Shown here one piece after another: positions 53,493-62,700 of a stretch of 64,000 bases of DNA. The DNA is from Candidatus Obscuribacterales bacterium. Lineage in GTDB: Bacteria; Cyanobacteriota; Vampirovibrionia; Obscuribacterales; Obscuribacteraceae. Made by a program: the position numbers and the translations under genes. Each line of letters begins with the position of its first letter. The first letter of the stretch is position 1. The stretch lies in NCBI GenBank assembly GCA_020634035.1, contig JACKCM010000001.1, positions 868,001-932,000 on the forward strand. The letters run 5' to 3'. The notes under the pieces are model-generated. The model was not told the origin of the DNA. It did no database searches and worked only from the letters and a program-made list of their open reading frames with translations.

Positions 53493-55028
53493 TTATCCTT
53501 CTTGAATAAGACCCGGGAAACTTTCATCCAGGGTCCAGCTCAGCTTCGAAGAGCCGGCTTTTTCTTTGGAACGGAAAACGGCGACTTTGCGCGCCTTGGG
53601 CTGCATTATCGAGTTGGTGGCAGAAAAATCCATGGCATAGGCGGCGGTATTTATGAATACCGCCAGGTCGCCGACGGCTGGACTCTGCTCCGGCCAGGTG
53701 AGGTGTCTGAGAACCAGATCGCTCTCCAGGCAGAGGTTGCCGGCGAAGTACACCGGCTCAATGGGGATAGCGGCTTTCTTATGGCGGCGCTTGCCCTTTT
53801 GTAGAATCACCGGATCGCTGAAGAACTCTTGATCTAAGAAAGCCAGATCCGAGCGCTTCATATCGAGCAGGACCAGGCTCTTGCCGGTGCTCGATTCTTT
53901 GGTACCGCTCACTTTCGCCAGGGTGATACCGGCTCCGTCGAGAAGAGAGCGTCCCGGTTCGAGCCAGAGGCTGATCATATTGGCGGAGAGGAACTCACCA
54001 AGGGTGGTGCCTTCGTAAGAGGGCAGCTCCGCCTTGAGCAGATCGTCGAGAAAGAGAGCTCCGGGTCTCTCTTCGTAGAACTCGTAAGAGTTGAGATGTC
54101 CCTTGAGAATGCCCTTGTCGGCATGTAGTCCGAAGCTGGCGTTCTGCCAGGTGACTGCCTCGCGGCGACCGAGGGCTGCTTCTTTAATCGCCAGGGTATA
54201 AGCGTCCCAGTCTTCTCGACGTTCCAGATAGCTTATGCGAAAGCCACCGCCGATATCGAGCACCGAGGGGCTCAGACCCTGGTCCAGTGCCTCTTCAAAT
54301 AAGGCGACACAATAGTTTATCGCCTCCAGCCGGTCGGTGAGGCTGACGCTGTCGAGGTGAAAAGAGAAACCCAGGAAGTGCAGGTGCTCTTTGTGATCGG
54401 CGATTCTGGCGAGCATCGCCGGAATCGCAAGCGCTTTGACCCCGAAGCGGCTGTCTTTGCCCAGAAGGCGACCATTTTCAATGCCGCCGCTAGAAGCGGG
54501 AAAACCCGAGGCTCTTATCAGAATTTTGGCCGGCTTCTCTATATTGGGAAGCCGCTTACAAAGACCGATAACCATCTCGAGTTCGGCTGCACTGTCCAGG
54601 TTTATGGTGACACCATGCTGAAGCAAGAGGGTCAAGAAGGCTTCGTTTTTGGGACCAGTGGCTTCCAGGCGACAGGCTGCAAAGCCACAAGCGAGCCCAT
54701 GCTTGAGCTCTTCTGCCGAGGCGACATCGAGATGAACGTCCGCAAGAGCTAGCTGCCGAGTTATAGCAGTCGAAGCGCAGGCTTTGTGAGCGAAGAAAAT
54801 ACGGTGGTCGACGCCATGGCTTTTGAGAACCGCTTTGAACTCTTTCAAATTCTCGCCGAGCACTTCGGGAAAGACGATATTGAGAGGGCTGCCCAGGGCT
54901 TCGACAAGCTGAAAGGCAAGGACCCGGTTGTCTAGAAATCTCCGGATATGAGCGTTCACTCTCGGTTCAAGAGTTAGTGGCTTTCCGGGGGAAACTTTAG
55001 AAACGTTCTCGCTTAACGAGTTTGTCAT
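53493..55028 (-). CDS. Fold-III PLP decarboxylase, long form
   Basis: 511 residues, longer than typical LysA (~420). Lysine K82 in FFAHKAC; DIGGGF; EPGRSLLDGAG; catalytic-interface Cys in NLCLESD; NTAAYAMDF near the end. FSFHLDSVS replaces the usual LysA substrate helix. It shares plan with the 45031 enzyme but is a distinct paralogue. First gene of the 55028-50908 operon; GGAG lies before its ATG and a terminator isolates it from the copper ATPase. Confidence 0.83.
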   Translation of the reverse strand: MTNSLSENVSKVSPGKPLTLEPRVNAHIRRFLDNRVLAFQLVEALGSPLNIVFPEVLGENLKEFKAVLKSHGVDHRIFFAHKACASTAITRQLALADVHLDVASAEELKHGLACGFAACRLEATGPKNEAFLTLLLQHGVTINLDSAAELEMVIGLCKRLPNIEKPAKILIRASGFPASSGGIENGRLLGKDSRFGVKALAIPAMLARIADHKEHLHFLGFSFHLDSVSLTDRLEAINYCVALFEEALDQGLSPSVLDIGGGFRISYLERREDWDAYTLAIKEAALGRREAVTWQNASFGLHADKGILKGHLNSYEFYEERPGALFLDDLLKAELPSYEGTTLGEFLSANMISLWLEPGRSLLDGAGITLAKVSGTKESSTGKSLVLLDMKRSDLAFLDQEFFSDPVILQKGKRRHKKAAIPIEPVYFAGNLCLESDLVLRHLTWPEQSPAVGDLAVFINTAAYAMDFSATNSIMQPKARKVAVFRSKEKAGSSKLSWTLDESFPGLIQEG

Positions 55029-55064
55029 AGTATTCTCCGTTTAAAAACGAGTACAAGTCGATAA

Positions 55065-55087
55065 AGGGAAGGCATTACGCCTTCCCT
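55065..55087 (-). terminator. Hairpin between copper ATPase and PLP operon
   Basis: AGGGAAGGC pairs with GCCTTCCCT around ATTAC (55065-55087). On the minus strand TTTATC follows, so it likely ends the copper ATPase transcript. Confidence 0.65.
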
Positions 55088-55124
55088 TCTGATTTTTATA
55101 AATGGTGCTACTCCGGTCTGGAGT

Positions 55125-57515
55125 TTATTTACGTAGATCCACCTGCTTCAGTCGAAGCGAATTGCTTATGACTGAAACTGAACTCAAGCTCATGGCAAGC
55201 GCTGCCACCATCGGGTTGAGGAGCAGACCGAACACGGGATACAGCAAACCGGCAGCCAGGGGAATAGCCAGGGCGTTGTATCCGAAAGCGAGCCAGAGGT
55301 TGGTTTTTATGTTGCCCAACACCGCTCGGCTCAGATTGAGAGCCCTGAGGACACCTGCGAGGTCTCCTTTGACCAGCACAATGTCGGCGCTCTCGGCGGC
55401 GATGTCGGTGCCGTCACCCATGGCGATGCCTACGTGAGCTGTGGCCAGGGCGGGGGCATCATTGATACCGTCGCCGGCCATGGCAACTTTGCGACCTCTC
55501 TTTTTGAGGTCGGCAATAAATGCCGCCTTCTCATCGGGCAGCATGCCGCCGTGAATATCGTTTGCCGAAAGACCGACGATTTTGCCCACAACCTCTGCGG
55601 TGGTGGAGTTGTCGCCTGAGAGGAGGATGACCCTTAGGTCGCGGCTCTTCAGAAGACCGATGGTTTCGGCGGCATCTGATTTGATTCTGTCCGTCATTTG
55701 AATCAGACCGACAGCCCTGCCGTTTACAGCGAGATAAACAGCGGTGCCCTCAGCCGGCTTCGCTAGAGAGGCAGTATCGATGCCCATACCGTTCAAGAAT
55801 CGTTCGGAGCCTAGAACGACGGCTTTGCCGTCCACCCAGGCAGAGGCACCCAGTCCAGGGGCTGCATTGAAGGCGCGCACCGAAAGTAGTGGCAGGTCGG
55901 CTCTGGTTCTTGCTTCCAGAATCGCCCTGGCGAGCGGATGTTCGCTGTTGGCTTCCAGTGAAGCCGCCAGTTGCAAAACGGACGCTTCGTCCAGCTCGCC
56001 TGCAGTGACAATCTGCTCTACCACCGGTCTACCTTCGGTTATCGTGCCGGTCTTGTCGAGTACAACGGTGTCGACGGTGGCAAGATGTTGCAGGGCAGCT
56101 GCATTCTTGATGAGAATACCTTCGAGGGCGCCACGTCCGACTCCCACGGTGACCGACATTGGCGATGCCAGACCGAGGGCGCAGGGACAGGCGATGATCA
56201 GTACGGCGATGGCATTGACCAGGGCGAAGATTAGTGCCGGTGCCGGGCCGAAAACCATCCAGCCGACAAAGGTGGCGAGAGCCGAGAGCACCACGGCCGG
56301 CACGAAATACTCGGCTACTTTGTCCACCGCATCTTGCAGGGGGATGCGGCTCAGCTGCGCCTGTCTTGCTGTCTCGACGATGCGAGCCAGAACAGTGTCC
56401 TTGCCGGTTCGTTCGACCAGCATGGTGAAAGAGCCGGTGCCGTTCAGGGTGCCACCGAGAACGGTGTCGCCCGCTTCGCGAGTGACAGGAAGAGGTTCAC
56501 CGGTCATGGTCGATTCGTCGATGGCGCTGACGCCTTCGACAATCTTGCCATCCAGGCAGATACGCTCACCCGGCCTGATTCTCAGGATGTCTCCTGGTTG
56601 CACGTCCTCGACTGCTGTCTCTCTATCTGGCGCTCCTTCTGTGACGAGCAGAACCGTCTCGGGAGTAAGAGCTAGCAGCGAGCGGATCGCGTCTGTGGTC
56701 TTTGCCCGGGCACGACATTCCAGCACCTGTCCAAGCAGTGCCAGGGTGATTATTACCGACGCCGCTTCGAAGTAGACATGGGGGACTCCGCCATGACCGA
56801 GCAGGCTCTCGGGTAAAAGACCTGGCAGAATGGTGACTGTCAGGCTGTAGAAAAATGCCACTCCGACGCCGGCGGCAATCAGAGTGAACATATTGGGACT
56901 TTTGTTTTGTACAGATTGCCAGGCTCTTTTGAAGAAGACCGAGCCGCCGTAGAAAACCACCGGAATCGCCAGGAAGAGCTGGACGATATTCAAGAGCTGA
57001 TGATCCAGATACTGATGGATAAAGGGCATCAGCAGCATGCTGCCCATGGAGATGACGAAAAGAGGAGCGGTGAAAGAGAGGGCGAATTTGAATCGCCTGG
57101 TCATATCCTCCAACTCCGGGTCGGAGTCTGATGGGGCTCCTCCCATGGGCTCCAGGGCCATGCCGCATTTCGGGCAGCTATCGAAGGTCGGGGATTGGAC
57201 CTCCGGGTGCATCGGGCAAAAGTAGATGGTGTCAGCAGGGGCTACCGCAGCCGCTTTTGCCGCATCTTCTTTGTGTTTGCCAGTCAGGTAGTATTCTTCG
57301 TTGCCGGCAAAGCGGGTCTTGCAACCGGGGTTGCAAAAATAGTAAGTGGTGCCTTCGAAAAGATGGCTGGCGGCAGCTTTTTCGGGAATCACCGTCATAC
57401 CGCAGACCGGGTCGATATGACCGGTCTGGTTCGTTGTGTCGGTAGCCGGAGAAGCATGGGCAGAGTGGCCGGAACAGCCACAACTGCTTTTCTTTGCTGT
57501 TTCAGTTTCAGGCAT
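55125..57515 (-). CDS. P1B-type copper-transporting ATPase with YHS domain
   Basis: 796 residues. Cys/His-rich N-terminus (SSCGCSGHSAH), a YHS/TRASH-like domain (PVCGMTV...YYFCNPGC) and a FCPMHPEV..CPKCGM heavy-metal motif (about 97-125). Then the usual P1B core: CPC in the membrane (IIACPCALGLASP), TGEP, DKTGTIT, HP (SEHPLA) and GDGINDAPAL. CPC indicates Cu+/Ag+ export. It lies 117 bp after the 57633 gene in the same direction; a hairpin occupies the gap. Confidence 0.9.
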   Translation of the reverse strand: MPETETAKKSSCGCSGHSAHASPATDTTNQTGHIDPVCGMTVIPEKAAASHLFEGTTYYFCNPGCKTRFAGNEEYYLTGKHKEDAAKAAAVAPADTIYFCPMHPEVQSPTFDSCPKCGMALEPMGGAPSDSDPELEDMTRRFKFALSFTAPLFVISMGSMLLMPFIHQYLDHQLLNIVQLFLAIPVVFYGGSVFFKRAWQSVQNKSPNMFTLIAAGVGVAFFYSLTVTILPGLLPESLLGHGGVPHVYFEAASVIITLALLGQVLECRARAKTTDAIRSLLALTPETVLLVTEGAPDRETAVEDVQPGDILRIRPGERICLDGKIVEGVSAIDESTMTGEPLPVTREAGDTVLGGTLNGTGSFTMLVERTGKDTVLARIVETARQAQLSRIPLQDAVDKVAEYFVPAVVLSALATFVGWMVFGPAPALIFALVNAIAVLIIACPCALGLASPMSVTVGVGRGALEGILIKNAAALQHLATVDTVVLDKTGTITEGRPVVEQIVTAGELDEASVLQLAASLEANSEHPLARAILEARTRADLPLLSVRAFNAAPGLGASAWVDGKAVVLGSERFLNGMGIDTASLAKPAEGTAVYLAVNGRAVGLIQMTDRIKSDAAETIGLLKSRDLRVILLSGDNSTTAEVVGKIVGLSANDIHGGMLPDEKAAFIADLKKRGRKVAMAGDGINDAPALATAHVGIAMGDGTDIAAESADIVLVKGDLAGVLRALNLSRAVLGNIKTNLWLAFGYNALAIPLAAGLLYPVFGLLLNPMVAALAMSLSSVSVISNSLRLKQVDLRK

Positions 57516-57632
57516 GTTTAATTACCGTCAGGTTACTGGAGGAGTCGGCGAAGTTGCTGCCGACCCCTCCACAGTTTGTCACGTTCCGGAAAAATTTCCG
57601 ATTAACCTTGTCAAAAGTGTTTGCCGGTGGTC

Positions 57633-58625
57633 TCACAAATTCGCTTTGACGAAGGCTTCGATAGAGGCGTGGTCGGCGGCATCGGTGAGGCGCTGGGGTT
57701 TGACCGAGCCCTTTTCGATACAGAGAATCGCCGGGCATTTGTCCACTCCGAAGCGCGCTGCAACGGCAGGGGCCTGGTCGAGACGCATACGGATGAAACC
57801 GGCTTTATTACTGTATGCTGCGGCGACCTCCTCAAAAACCGGCGCTTCGGCGGCACACTTGTCGCAGCCGCCCTGGAACATCACGAAGACCGGTCCCCGG
57901 GTGCTGGCGAGAGCGAGCTGACTGTCGAAAGTGCTGTCGTCAGCCAGGCTGGCGGCCGAGCTCTGGGGTGCCCGGCAGATGGACTGGTCATCGAGGGGCT
58001 GACTGATTTCGGCAGCACCGTGGTCATGATGCATGGCGCCGCCGTCCATGGGCATGGACATGAGCATGCCGGGAAAGAGGGTCATCAGGAACATCACCGC
58101 ACCCATGGCGAAGTGGGCGAAGTCTGCCCCGACAGAGAAGAACTTGGGATTCTTCATATCCTGAAAGACCTGGTAGGCGTAGTAGCCGGTGAACCAGCCC
58201 CAGAAGGCGAGAAGCAGAGCCGTGAACCAGACGCCTAGATTGACGTGCAGGAACATGAGCGCCATGCCGAAGAGCATGCAGACATGGACCCAGTCATACC
58301 AGGCTTTGTTATAGGTGAGGGTCTTCCCCCAGGTGAGAGCGCGGACGATAAACCAGACACCGGTCACCGCCAGGCTGCCTACAAGGAGCATGACGGGGAG
58401 TTGTAGAAATACCGGAGCCATGGCACTCGCCATGGCCAGCATGCAGAGCCCGTGACCGACTTCGTTCTCCCAGTCCGAGTAGCCCAGCGCTGCCCGTACT
58501 GTATCGCGGAAAAGAAGCCGATAGAGATAGAAGAGGAAGCCTGCTCCGAAGAGAGCGGAGAGGCCGAAAATCACCCAGGAGGGCGCAGTCAGGACGTGAT
58601 TCATGTGATGCATATGTTCATGCAT
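57633..58625 (-). CDS. Polytopic membrane protein with C-terminal thioredoxin domain
   Basis: 330 residues from ATG 58625, with TGGAG before it. The N-terminus is His/Met-rich (MHEHMHHMNH), followed by about six membrane helices (resembling DUF5134-type domains, uncertain). After a Met/His-rich stretch (MSMPMDGGAMHHDHG) comes a thioredoxin-like domain with CxxC (GGCDKCAAEAP). Metal-binding residues at both sides of the membrane and the following copper ATPase suggest copper handling or redox maturation of a cuproprotein. Confidence 0.65.
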   Translation of the reverse strand: MHEHMHHMNHVLTAPSWVIFGLSALFGAGFLFYLYRLLFRDTVRAALGYSDWENEVGHGLCMLAMASAMAPVFLQLPVMLLVGSLAVTGVWFIVRALTWGKTLTYNKAWYDWVHVCMLFGMALMFLHVNLGVWFTALLLAFWGWFTGYYAYQVFQDMKNPKFFSVGADFAHFAMGAVMFLMTLFPGMLMSMPMDGGAMHHDHGAAEISQPLDDQSICRAPQSSAASLADDSTFDSQLALASTRGPVFVMFQGGCDKCAAEAPVFEEVAAAYSNKAGFIRMRLDQAPAVAARFGVDKCPAILCIEKGSVKPQRLTDAADHASIEAFVKANL

Positions 58626-59326
58626 GATCGAACTCCAGATTTTAGGTTTTGAAATTTTGGAAGTAATTCCCGGAGGCACCAGCCGGAAAGTCGCGATTCG
58701 ACTTTCTCTAATCAGACTTGGTTTGGTTTGATTTGGCTTATTTGAGAAGTTCTGGGCTTCTTTGTCTCTCCGGGTGTTAAAAACAAAAGTCGTTCTTGTG
58801 CTTCTATAGTTATCTTTAGAAAGACCGCTATTCTAGTTAGAACATAAGTTTTCATGATTCATAAAGAATCAGTGCCGGGCCCAACTACTCATGAATAGAG
58901 CGATTTATTCTTTTGTTTACTGATACCGGATTTATCTGAACCGTTGAATTCAAGAGCTGGCGCGGCCATATGTGCGTATCCGGGGGTAGGGGATAGTTCT
59001 CAAGCTTTGCGCGAGCTTCGCGATTTACGAAATGATAACCGTTATCATTTTCATTCTCGGCAACAGGGTGGACTTTCGAGCCCTGCCAGTTTGTATGCAA
59101 ACTCAAGCCTGGCTTAACCTTCGCCAGATTAAATAGTATCCGCCATTCCCGTTTTTCTAGGATTCAGACCTATCTGTTTTCCAATCTTTTTCGGGAGCCA
59201 TTGCTACCTTTTCGCTGATTTTTTGAGCTGATTCGACGTTCTCTTTCTCTGCTTTATGCAGGCAGATCGAGTCGGCCCATCGCAATCTCCACAATTTCTG
59301 AAACCCTGAACCAAAAGGATAACGAA
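58626..59326. other. Divergent regulatory region with zinc-box-like palindrome
   Basis: About 700 bp between the copper/thioredoxin unit (minus) and the ZIP-VanX unit (plus). No ORF of note. Contains the palindrome at 59031. Confidence 0.5.
59031..59049. promoter_or_regulatory. Zur/Fur-type palindrome
   Basis: AATGATAACCGTTATCATT is a perfect 9-1-9 inverted repeat. Its core TGATAAC-C-GTTATCA fits the 7-1-7 layout of cyanobacterial Zur boxes. About 280 bp upstream of the ZIP gene, so zinc repression is likely; it could also serve the divergent unit. Confidence 0.6.
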
Positions 59327-60268
59327 ATGACAATCCTTTATGCACTCCTGTCTGCGCTGGCAATCAGCGCGGTTTCGCTCATCGGAGTTTTCTTCTTGCT
59401 CTCCAAAGAGGAACTCCATGGTCGCAAAATGCACTTGCTCCTTGCTCTGGCTGCCGGTGCGATGCTTGGCAATGCTCTGCTGCATATGCTGCCCCATGCT
59501 CTTACCCTGGAGCAGTCGGCAATGGAATCTCATAACCCGCCTGCCATCGTTCAGCTTCTCGGTCATCACGAGCATGGCCACGATCATGAGCATGAGCACG
59601 ATGCGGTTGCTGGGCACGAACACGAACATGATCACGATGCAGATGCTGACCACGACCACGACCACGGTGCGGTTGTCGATCAAGATCATGATAAAGAACA
59701 TGCACCGGGCGGTCATGGCCATACCGGCATGTTCACCAGCATCATGCTCCTGGCCGGCATGCTTTTCTTCTATGCCTTCGATCTGCTGATTCAGCGTGAC
59801 GAATCCGAGGGTACCAAGTCTGTCGGTAGCGAAGGCTGGATGGTCCTGGCTGCCGATATGGTCGAGAACCTGCTCGATGGTGTCGTGGTCGGTACTGCTT
59901 ATGCCATCAGTGTCCCGGTTGGAATCGCCGCCACCATCACTATCCTCCTGCACGAGATTCCGCTTGAACTTGGTGACTATGCTGTGCTGCGTCATTCGGG
60001 CTTCTCCCGGACTCGGGCGCTGACCGTCAACTTCTTGAGCGGTCTGGTTAGCGTGGTCGGTGTCATGGTGGCACTGGTTCTCGGCATGACCCTCGATGGA
60101 TTCGCGCTCTATATGACCCCGCTTGCCGCTGGCGGATTCCTCTATATCGCCGGATCGATTCTGGTGCCGCGACTGCGCAGCCAGTGCTGCGACAACAGTC
60201 AGTGGCAGTATCTTCTGGTTTCCATGATCGGTGTCGCGGTCATGGTTGCCATCTTGTTCTTCGAATAA
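59327..60268 (+). CDS. ZIP-family metal transporter
   Basis: 313 residues, eight predicted helices, ATG after AAGGA. A long His/Asp-rich loop (about residues 79-132) lies between TM3 and TM4, typical of ZIP. TM5 has HEIPLELGD (H209, E210, E214) as expected. In TM4 the usual H-N-x-x-D-G is E-N-L-L-D-G (E180, N181, D184): a metal-ligand histidine is replaced by Glu, which could change ion choice. Zinc import is the family default. Followed after 24 bp by a zinc-type peptidase gene. Confidence 0.87.
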   Translation: MTILYALLSALAISAVSLIGVFFLLSKEELHGRKMHLLLALAAGAMLGNALLHMLPHALTLEQSAMESHNPPAIVQLLGHHEHGHDHEHEHDAVAGHEHEHDHDADADHDHDHGAVVDQDHDKEHAPGGHGHTGMFTSIMLLAGMLFFYAFDLLIQRDESEGTKSVGSEGWMVLAADMVENLLDGVVVGTAYAISVPVGIAATITILLHEIPLELGDYAVLRHSGFSRTRALTVNFLSGLVSVVGVMVALVLGMTLDGFALYMTPLAAGGFLYIAGSILVPRLRSQCCDNSQWQYLLVSMIGVAVMVAILFFE

Positions 60269-60291
60269 ACCTCGAGTAAAGGAGGCTTACT

Positions 60292-61098
60292 ATGAAAAAG
60301 AAATTGGTATCTGGTCTCCTGGAGAAGCCGCTTCCTGAGCCTCTCTCCAGCGTTGATGGCGACGAGTACAAGCTTGTCGAAATCGACAGAGATGGCTTGC
60401 TCTTCGATGAAGAGCTGGTCGATGTTGCCAGCCAGGGCATTGCGGTGCAGGCATTCTATGCCAGAAGAGATGGTCTCAATGCGCCGCTGTATAAACCGTT
60501 TGAATCCGCCTCCGATAGAGTCTTCCTGCGCAAGAGTGTGGTAGAGAGGCTCAAAGAAGTCAACCGGGTACTTCTGCCTTTTGGAGTAGAGGTCCTGGTT
60601 TGGGATGGCTATCGCCCAGTGTCTGTGCAAAAGGCGCTCTGGAACTGGATTCTGGAAGAGGCGCGGCAGAGAATGCCCGAAGCGTCTTCTGTCGAGCAGA
60701 CTGAATTTGCGCTTCGCTTCGCATCGGACCCAGAAGGCTTCGATCCGAACAATCCGGAAACCTATCCGACCCACTCCACAGGTGGTGCGGTCGACTTGAC
60801 GCTTCGGGAGCTGGCTAGCGGAAATTCGCTATACATGGGAGGCATCTATCTGGATCCTTCCGAGAATACGGCAACTCGATTCTTCGAGAATGCTAAGCGC
60901 AATGCTCCGGCCAGTGACCTGGAAGCAAGGCGCAATCGTCGTCTTCTTTACTGGGCGATGAGCTCTTTCGATTTCGTGAACTATGCCTATGAGTGGTGGC
61001 ATTTTGACTATCGCACCCAGGCCTGGGTCATGAACCAGGGTATGCCTGCTGGTCTGAAAGCTTCATTCGGCGTTGCTTACGAAGGGCAAGTGGTCTGA
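60292..61098 (+). CDS. VanX/DdpX-like D-Ala-D-Ala dipeptidase
   Basis: 268 residues, ATG after a perfect AAAGGAGG. M15D zinc peptidase: R108 in DGYRPVS, H161 and D168 in THSTGGAVD, and E234/H237 in EWWHFD, matching VanX R71, H116, D123, E181, H184. It should cleave D-alanyl-D-alanine, for wall recycling or feeding. No vanA/H or dpp genes are adjacent, so resistance is not implied. Being cotranscribed with a ZIP transporter, it may be under the same zinc control. Confidence 0.87.
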   Translation: MKKKLVSGLLEKPLPEPLSSVDGDEYKLVEIDRDGLLFDEELVDVASQGIAVQAFYARRDGLNAPLYKPFESASDRVFLRKSVVERLKEVNRVLLPFGVEVLVWDGYRPVSVQKALWNWILEEARQRMPEASSVEQTEFALRFASDPEGFDPNNPETYPTHSTGGAVDLTLRELASGNSLYMGGIYLDPSENTATRFFENAKRNAPASDLEARRNRRLLYWAMSSFDFVNYAYEWWHFDYRTQAWVMNQGMPAGLKASFGVAYEGQVV

Positions 61099-61103
61099 CT
61101 TGG

Positions 61104-61144
61104 ACAGGGTCGGTCGGTATTATGACCGAGCGACCCTGTTTTTG
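61104..61144 (+). terminator. Intrinsic terminator of the ZIP-VanX unit
   Basis: ACAGGGTCG (61104-61112) pairs with CGACCCTGT (61131-61139), with an inner CGGT/ACCG pair, followed by a T-run. Confidence 0.85.
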
Positions 61145-61155
61145 TGGCATAAAAA

Positions 61156-61172
61156 TATTAATGCATATAGTA
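61156..61172 (+). promoter_or_regulatory. 17-bp recurrent motif, copy 6
   Basis: TATTA-N7-TAGTA, 99 bp before the small zinc-ribbon gene at 61271 and right after a terminator, so a promoter role is plausible here. Confidence 0.4.
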
Positions 61173-61270
61173 ATACATCTTCGATGTGAGTCTTTAAAGG
61201 GAGAGAATCTACAAAGCTATCAGTTCTTCGAATACAATAAGTCCGGACTGAAGAGAAAGCGACCGAGTGG

Positions 61271-61519
61271 ATGTTAGACGATTTCGATCAGGCAGTTTGC
61301 GGCAATAAGCACTATGGTATTGTGCTGCGCGAAGAAGGTGGGCTTCTTGTAATGAGGTGTTCATTCTGCCAGGGTATCTTCAAGGCTCCAGTTGACGAGA
61401 ACCCAGAAAACAGGGCGAGAAAGAAGTCTTCTAAAACCTGTATCCAGGCTTGTGATTGGTTTGCTGAGGGTAAAACTGTCCGATGCAAAGCTTGTGGCTA
61501 TACCGGACCGCTTCCCTGA
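61271..61519 (+). CDS. 82-residue zinc-ribbon-like protein
   Basis: Contains CSFC, a C-x3-C pair (CIQAC) and CKAC, with a basic Arg/Lys stretch in the middle (RARKKSSK). Likely one or two zinc sites. It sits between the ZIP-VanX unit and the convergent GNAT gene. Function unknown; small and without homologue in the window. Confidence 0.5.
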   Translation: MLDDFDQAVCGNKHYGIVLREEGGLLVMRCSFCQGIFKAPVDENPENRARKKSSKTCIQACDWFAEGKTVRCKACGYTGPLP

Positions 61520-61527
61520 TAGTTGGT

Positions 61528-62700
61528 TCAGGCGCGATTTAGCTGGGCCCGCATCGTTTTTATGATCGCGCCGTTTATACCCAGGGGAAATCCATGCAGT
61601 TTGGGAACGGAATCCGTCTCTCCTGGCAAAGAGTTGCGCTTGAGCACGTCCGGGCAGATCCATTGCATTAATAGAACATCTCCGAATATGATATTACCGG
61701 TGGTTTCATCGACTTTGTGGTTGTAGAGGGGCAGCAGACCCATGAAAAGAAAGTCGTGCTTCTCTAGAAACTCGGCATAGTCAATGCAGGCTTTGCTGTT
61801 GGCGGATAGCCTGGCCTGAATATAGTGCTTGCCCGGCAGAGCCTTCGCCTTTTCAATGAGTTGCTCCAGCTCGCTATAAGTGTTTTCTTTCGGTTGTTCT
61901 CCCGGAAGATAGAGATAAGAGAAGGGCTCCCCGGGCTGCTCATCCAGACTGATTGCCTCATAGTTTGCTGAGGTGGCAGCGATACTTTCGTTTACTTTCG
62001 AGCTGACTTCATAAGAGAGCGTGTCTGCGAATTGGTCTAGAATTTTTCTTGCTACCGAGGTCATGGTTTCAGGAACGAAAACCTGACGTGGATCTTTAAG
62101 GCTTTGATATAGAGCCAGTTCTTCTTCGGTCTGGGCAGACTGATTCGCACAGTTACCCTTCAGTCTTTCGACCACCGATCCGTCCTGGCGACTGACCCAG
62201 GAACAGGACTCTTCATGGTTTTTGAAGAAAACGCGGGGGTACTGGCAGAAATTGAAGCCGGTCACCCTGTGGTATCCCGCTCTTGCATGGGCGCACTGGC
62301 TGTGGATGCTGTGGGTGACAATCTCTGTATTGTTTAAGGTAAGTAGAGAAGCTGCGGCGATTTTTCTGGCGCCTTGCAATAGACGGGGGCTGAGACCGAG
62401 ACCACGAAAAGAGGGATCGACGGCGACACAGGCGAATTCGACATGATAGGGGCTCAGTCTGTGAATGACCATGCCACCGCCTACGATGTTGTCTGCTTCG
62501 ACCACCAGAAGCTCTCGGTCGGGATCTTCAATAACTCTGATTATTCCTTCTACCGAAAACATGTCTGGCGCCGGATAGGGTTCATGCCCGGCAGCCTTGA
62601 TGCCTGCTTCGCCGAATACGCTAGAGTAGATCTCGGCAATTCTTTTCGCGTCAGGCTTCTGCGCTTTCCTAACCAATACTTTTGTTTCAACGGCAAGCAT
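61528..62700 (-). CDS. GNAT-family N-acetyltransferase with long C-terminal domain
   Basis: 390 residues from ATG 62700, which overlaps the previous stop by 14 bp; the longer frame to 62808 lies inside the upstream gene. Residues about 8-150 are a GNAT fold (VAVDPSFRGLGLSPRLLQ with the acetyl-CoA R-x-x-G-x-G motif). The C-terminal ~230 residues are unrecognised and end in a hydrophobic, basic tail. Probably acylates an amine made by the upstream PLP enzymes. Confidence 0.75.
   Translation of the reverse strand: MLAVETKVLVRKAQKPDAKRIAEIYSSVFGEAGIKAAGHEPYPAPDMFSVEGIIRVIEDPDRELLVVEADNIVGGGMVIHRLSPYHVEFACVAVDPSFRGLGLSPRLLQGARKIAAASLLTLNNTEIVTHSIHSQCAHARAGYHRVTGFNFCQYPRVFFKNHEESCSWVSRQDGSVVERLKGNCANQSAQTEEELALYQSLKDPRQVFVPETMTSVARKILDQFADTLSYEVSSKVNESIAATSANYEAISLDEQPGEPFSYLYLPGEQPKENTYSELEQLIEKAKALPGKHYIQARLSANSKACIDYAEFLEKHDFLFMGLLPLYNHKVDETTGNIIFGDVLLMQWICPDVLKRNSLPGETDSVPKLHGFPLGINGAIIKTMRAQLNRA

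Noticed and set aside
60292..61098. Vancomycin-resistance operon
   Set aside because: Only a VanX-like gene; no ligase, dehydrogenase or regulator beside it, so wall recycling is a simpler reading.
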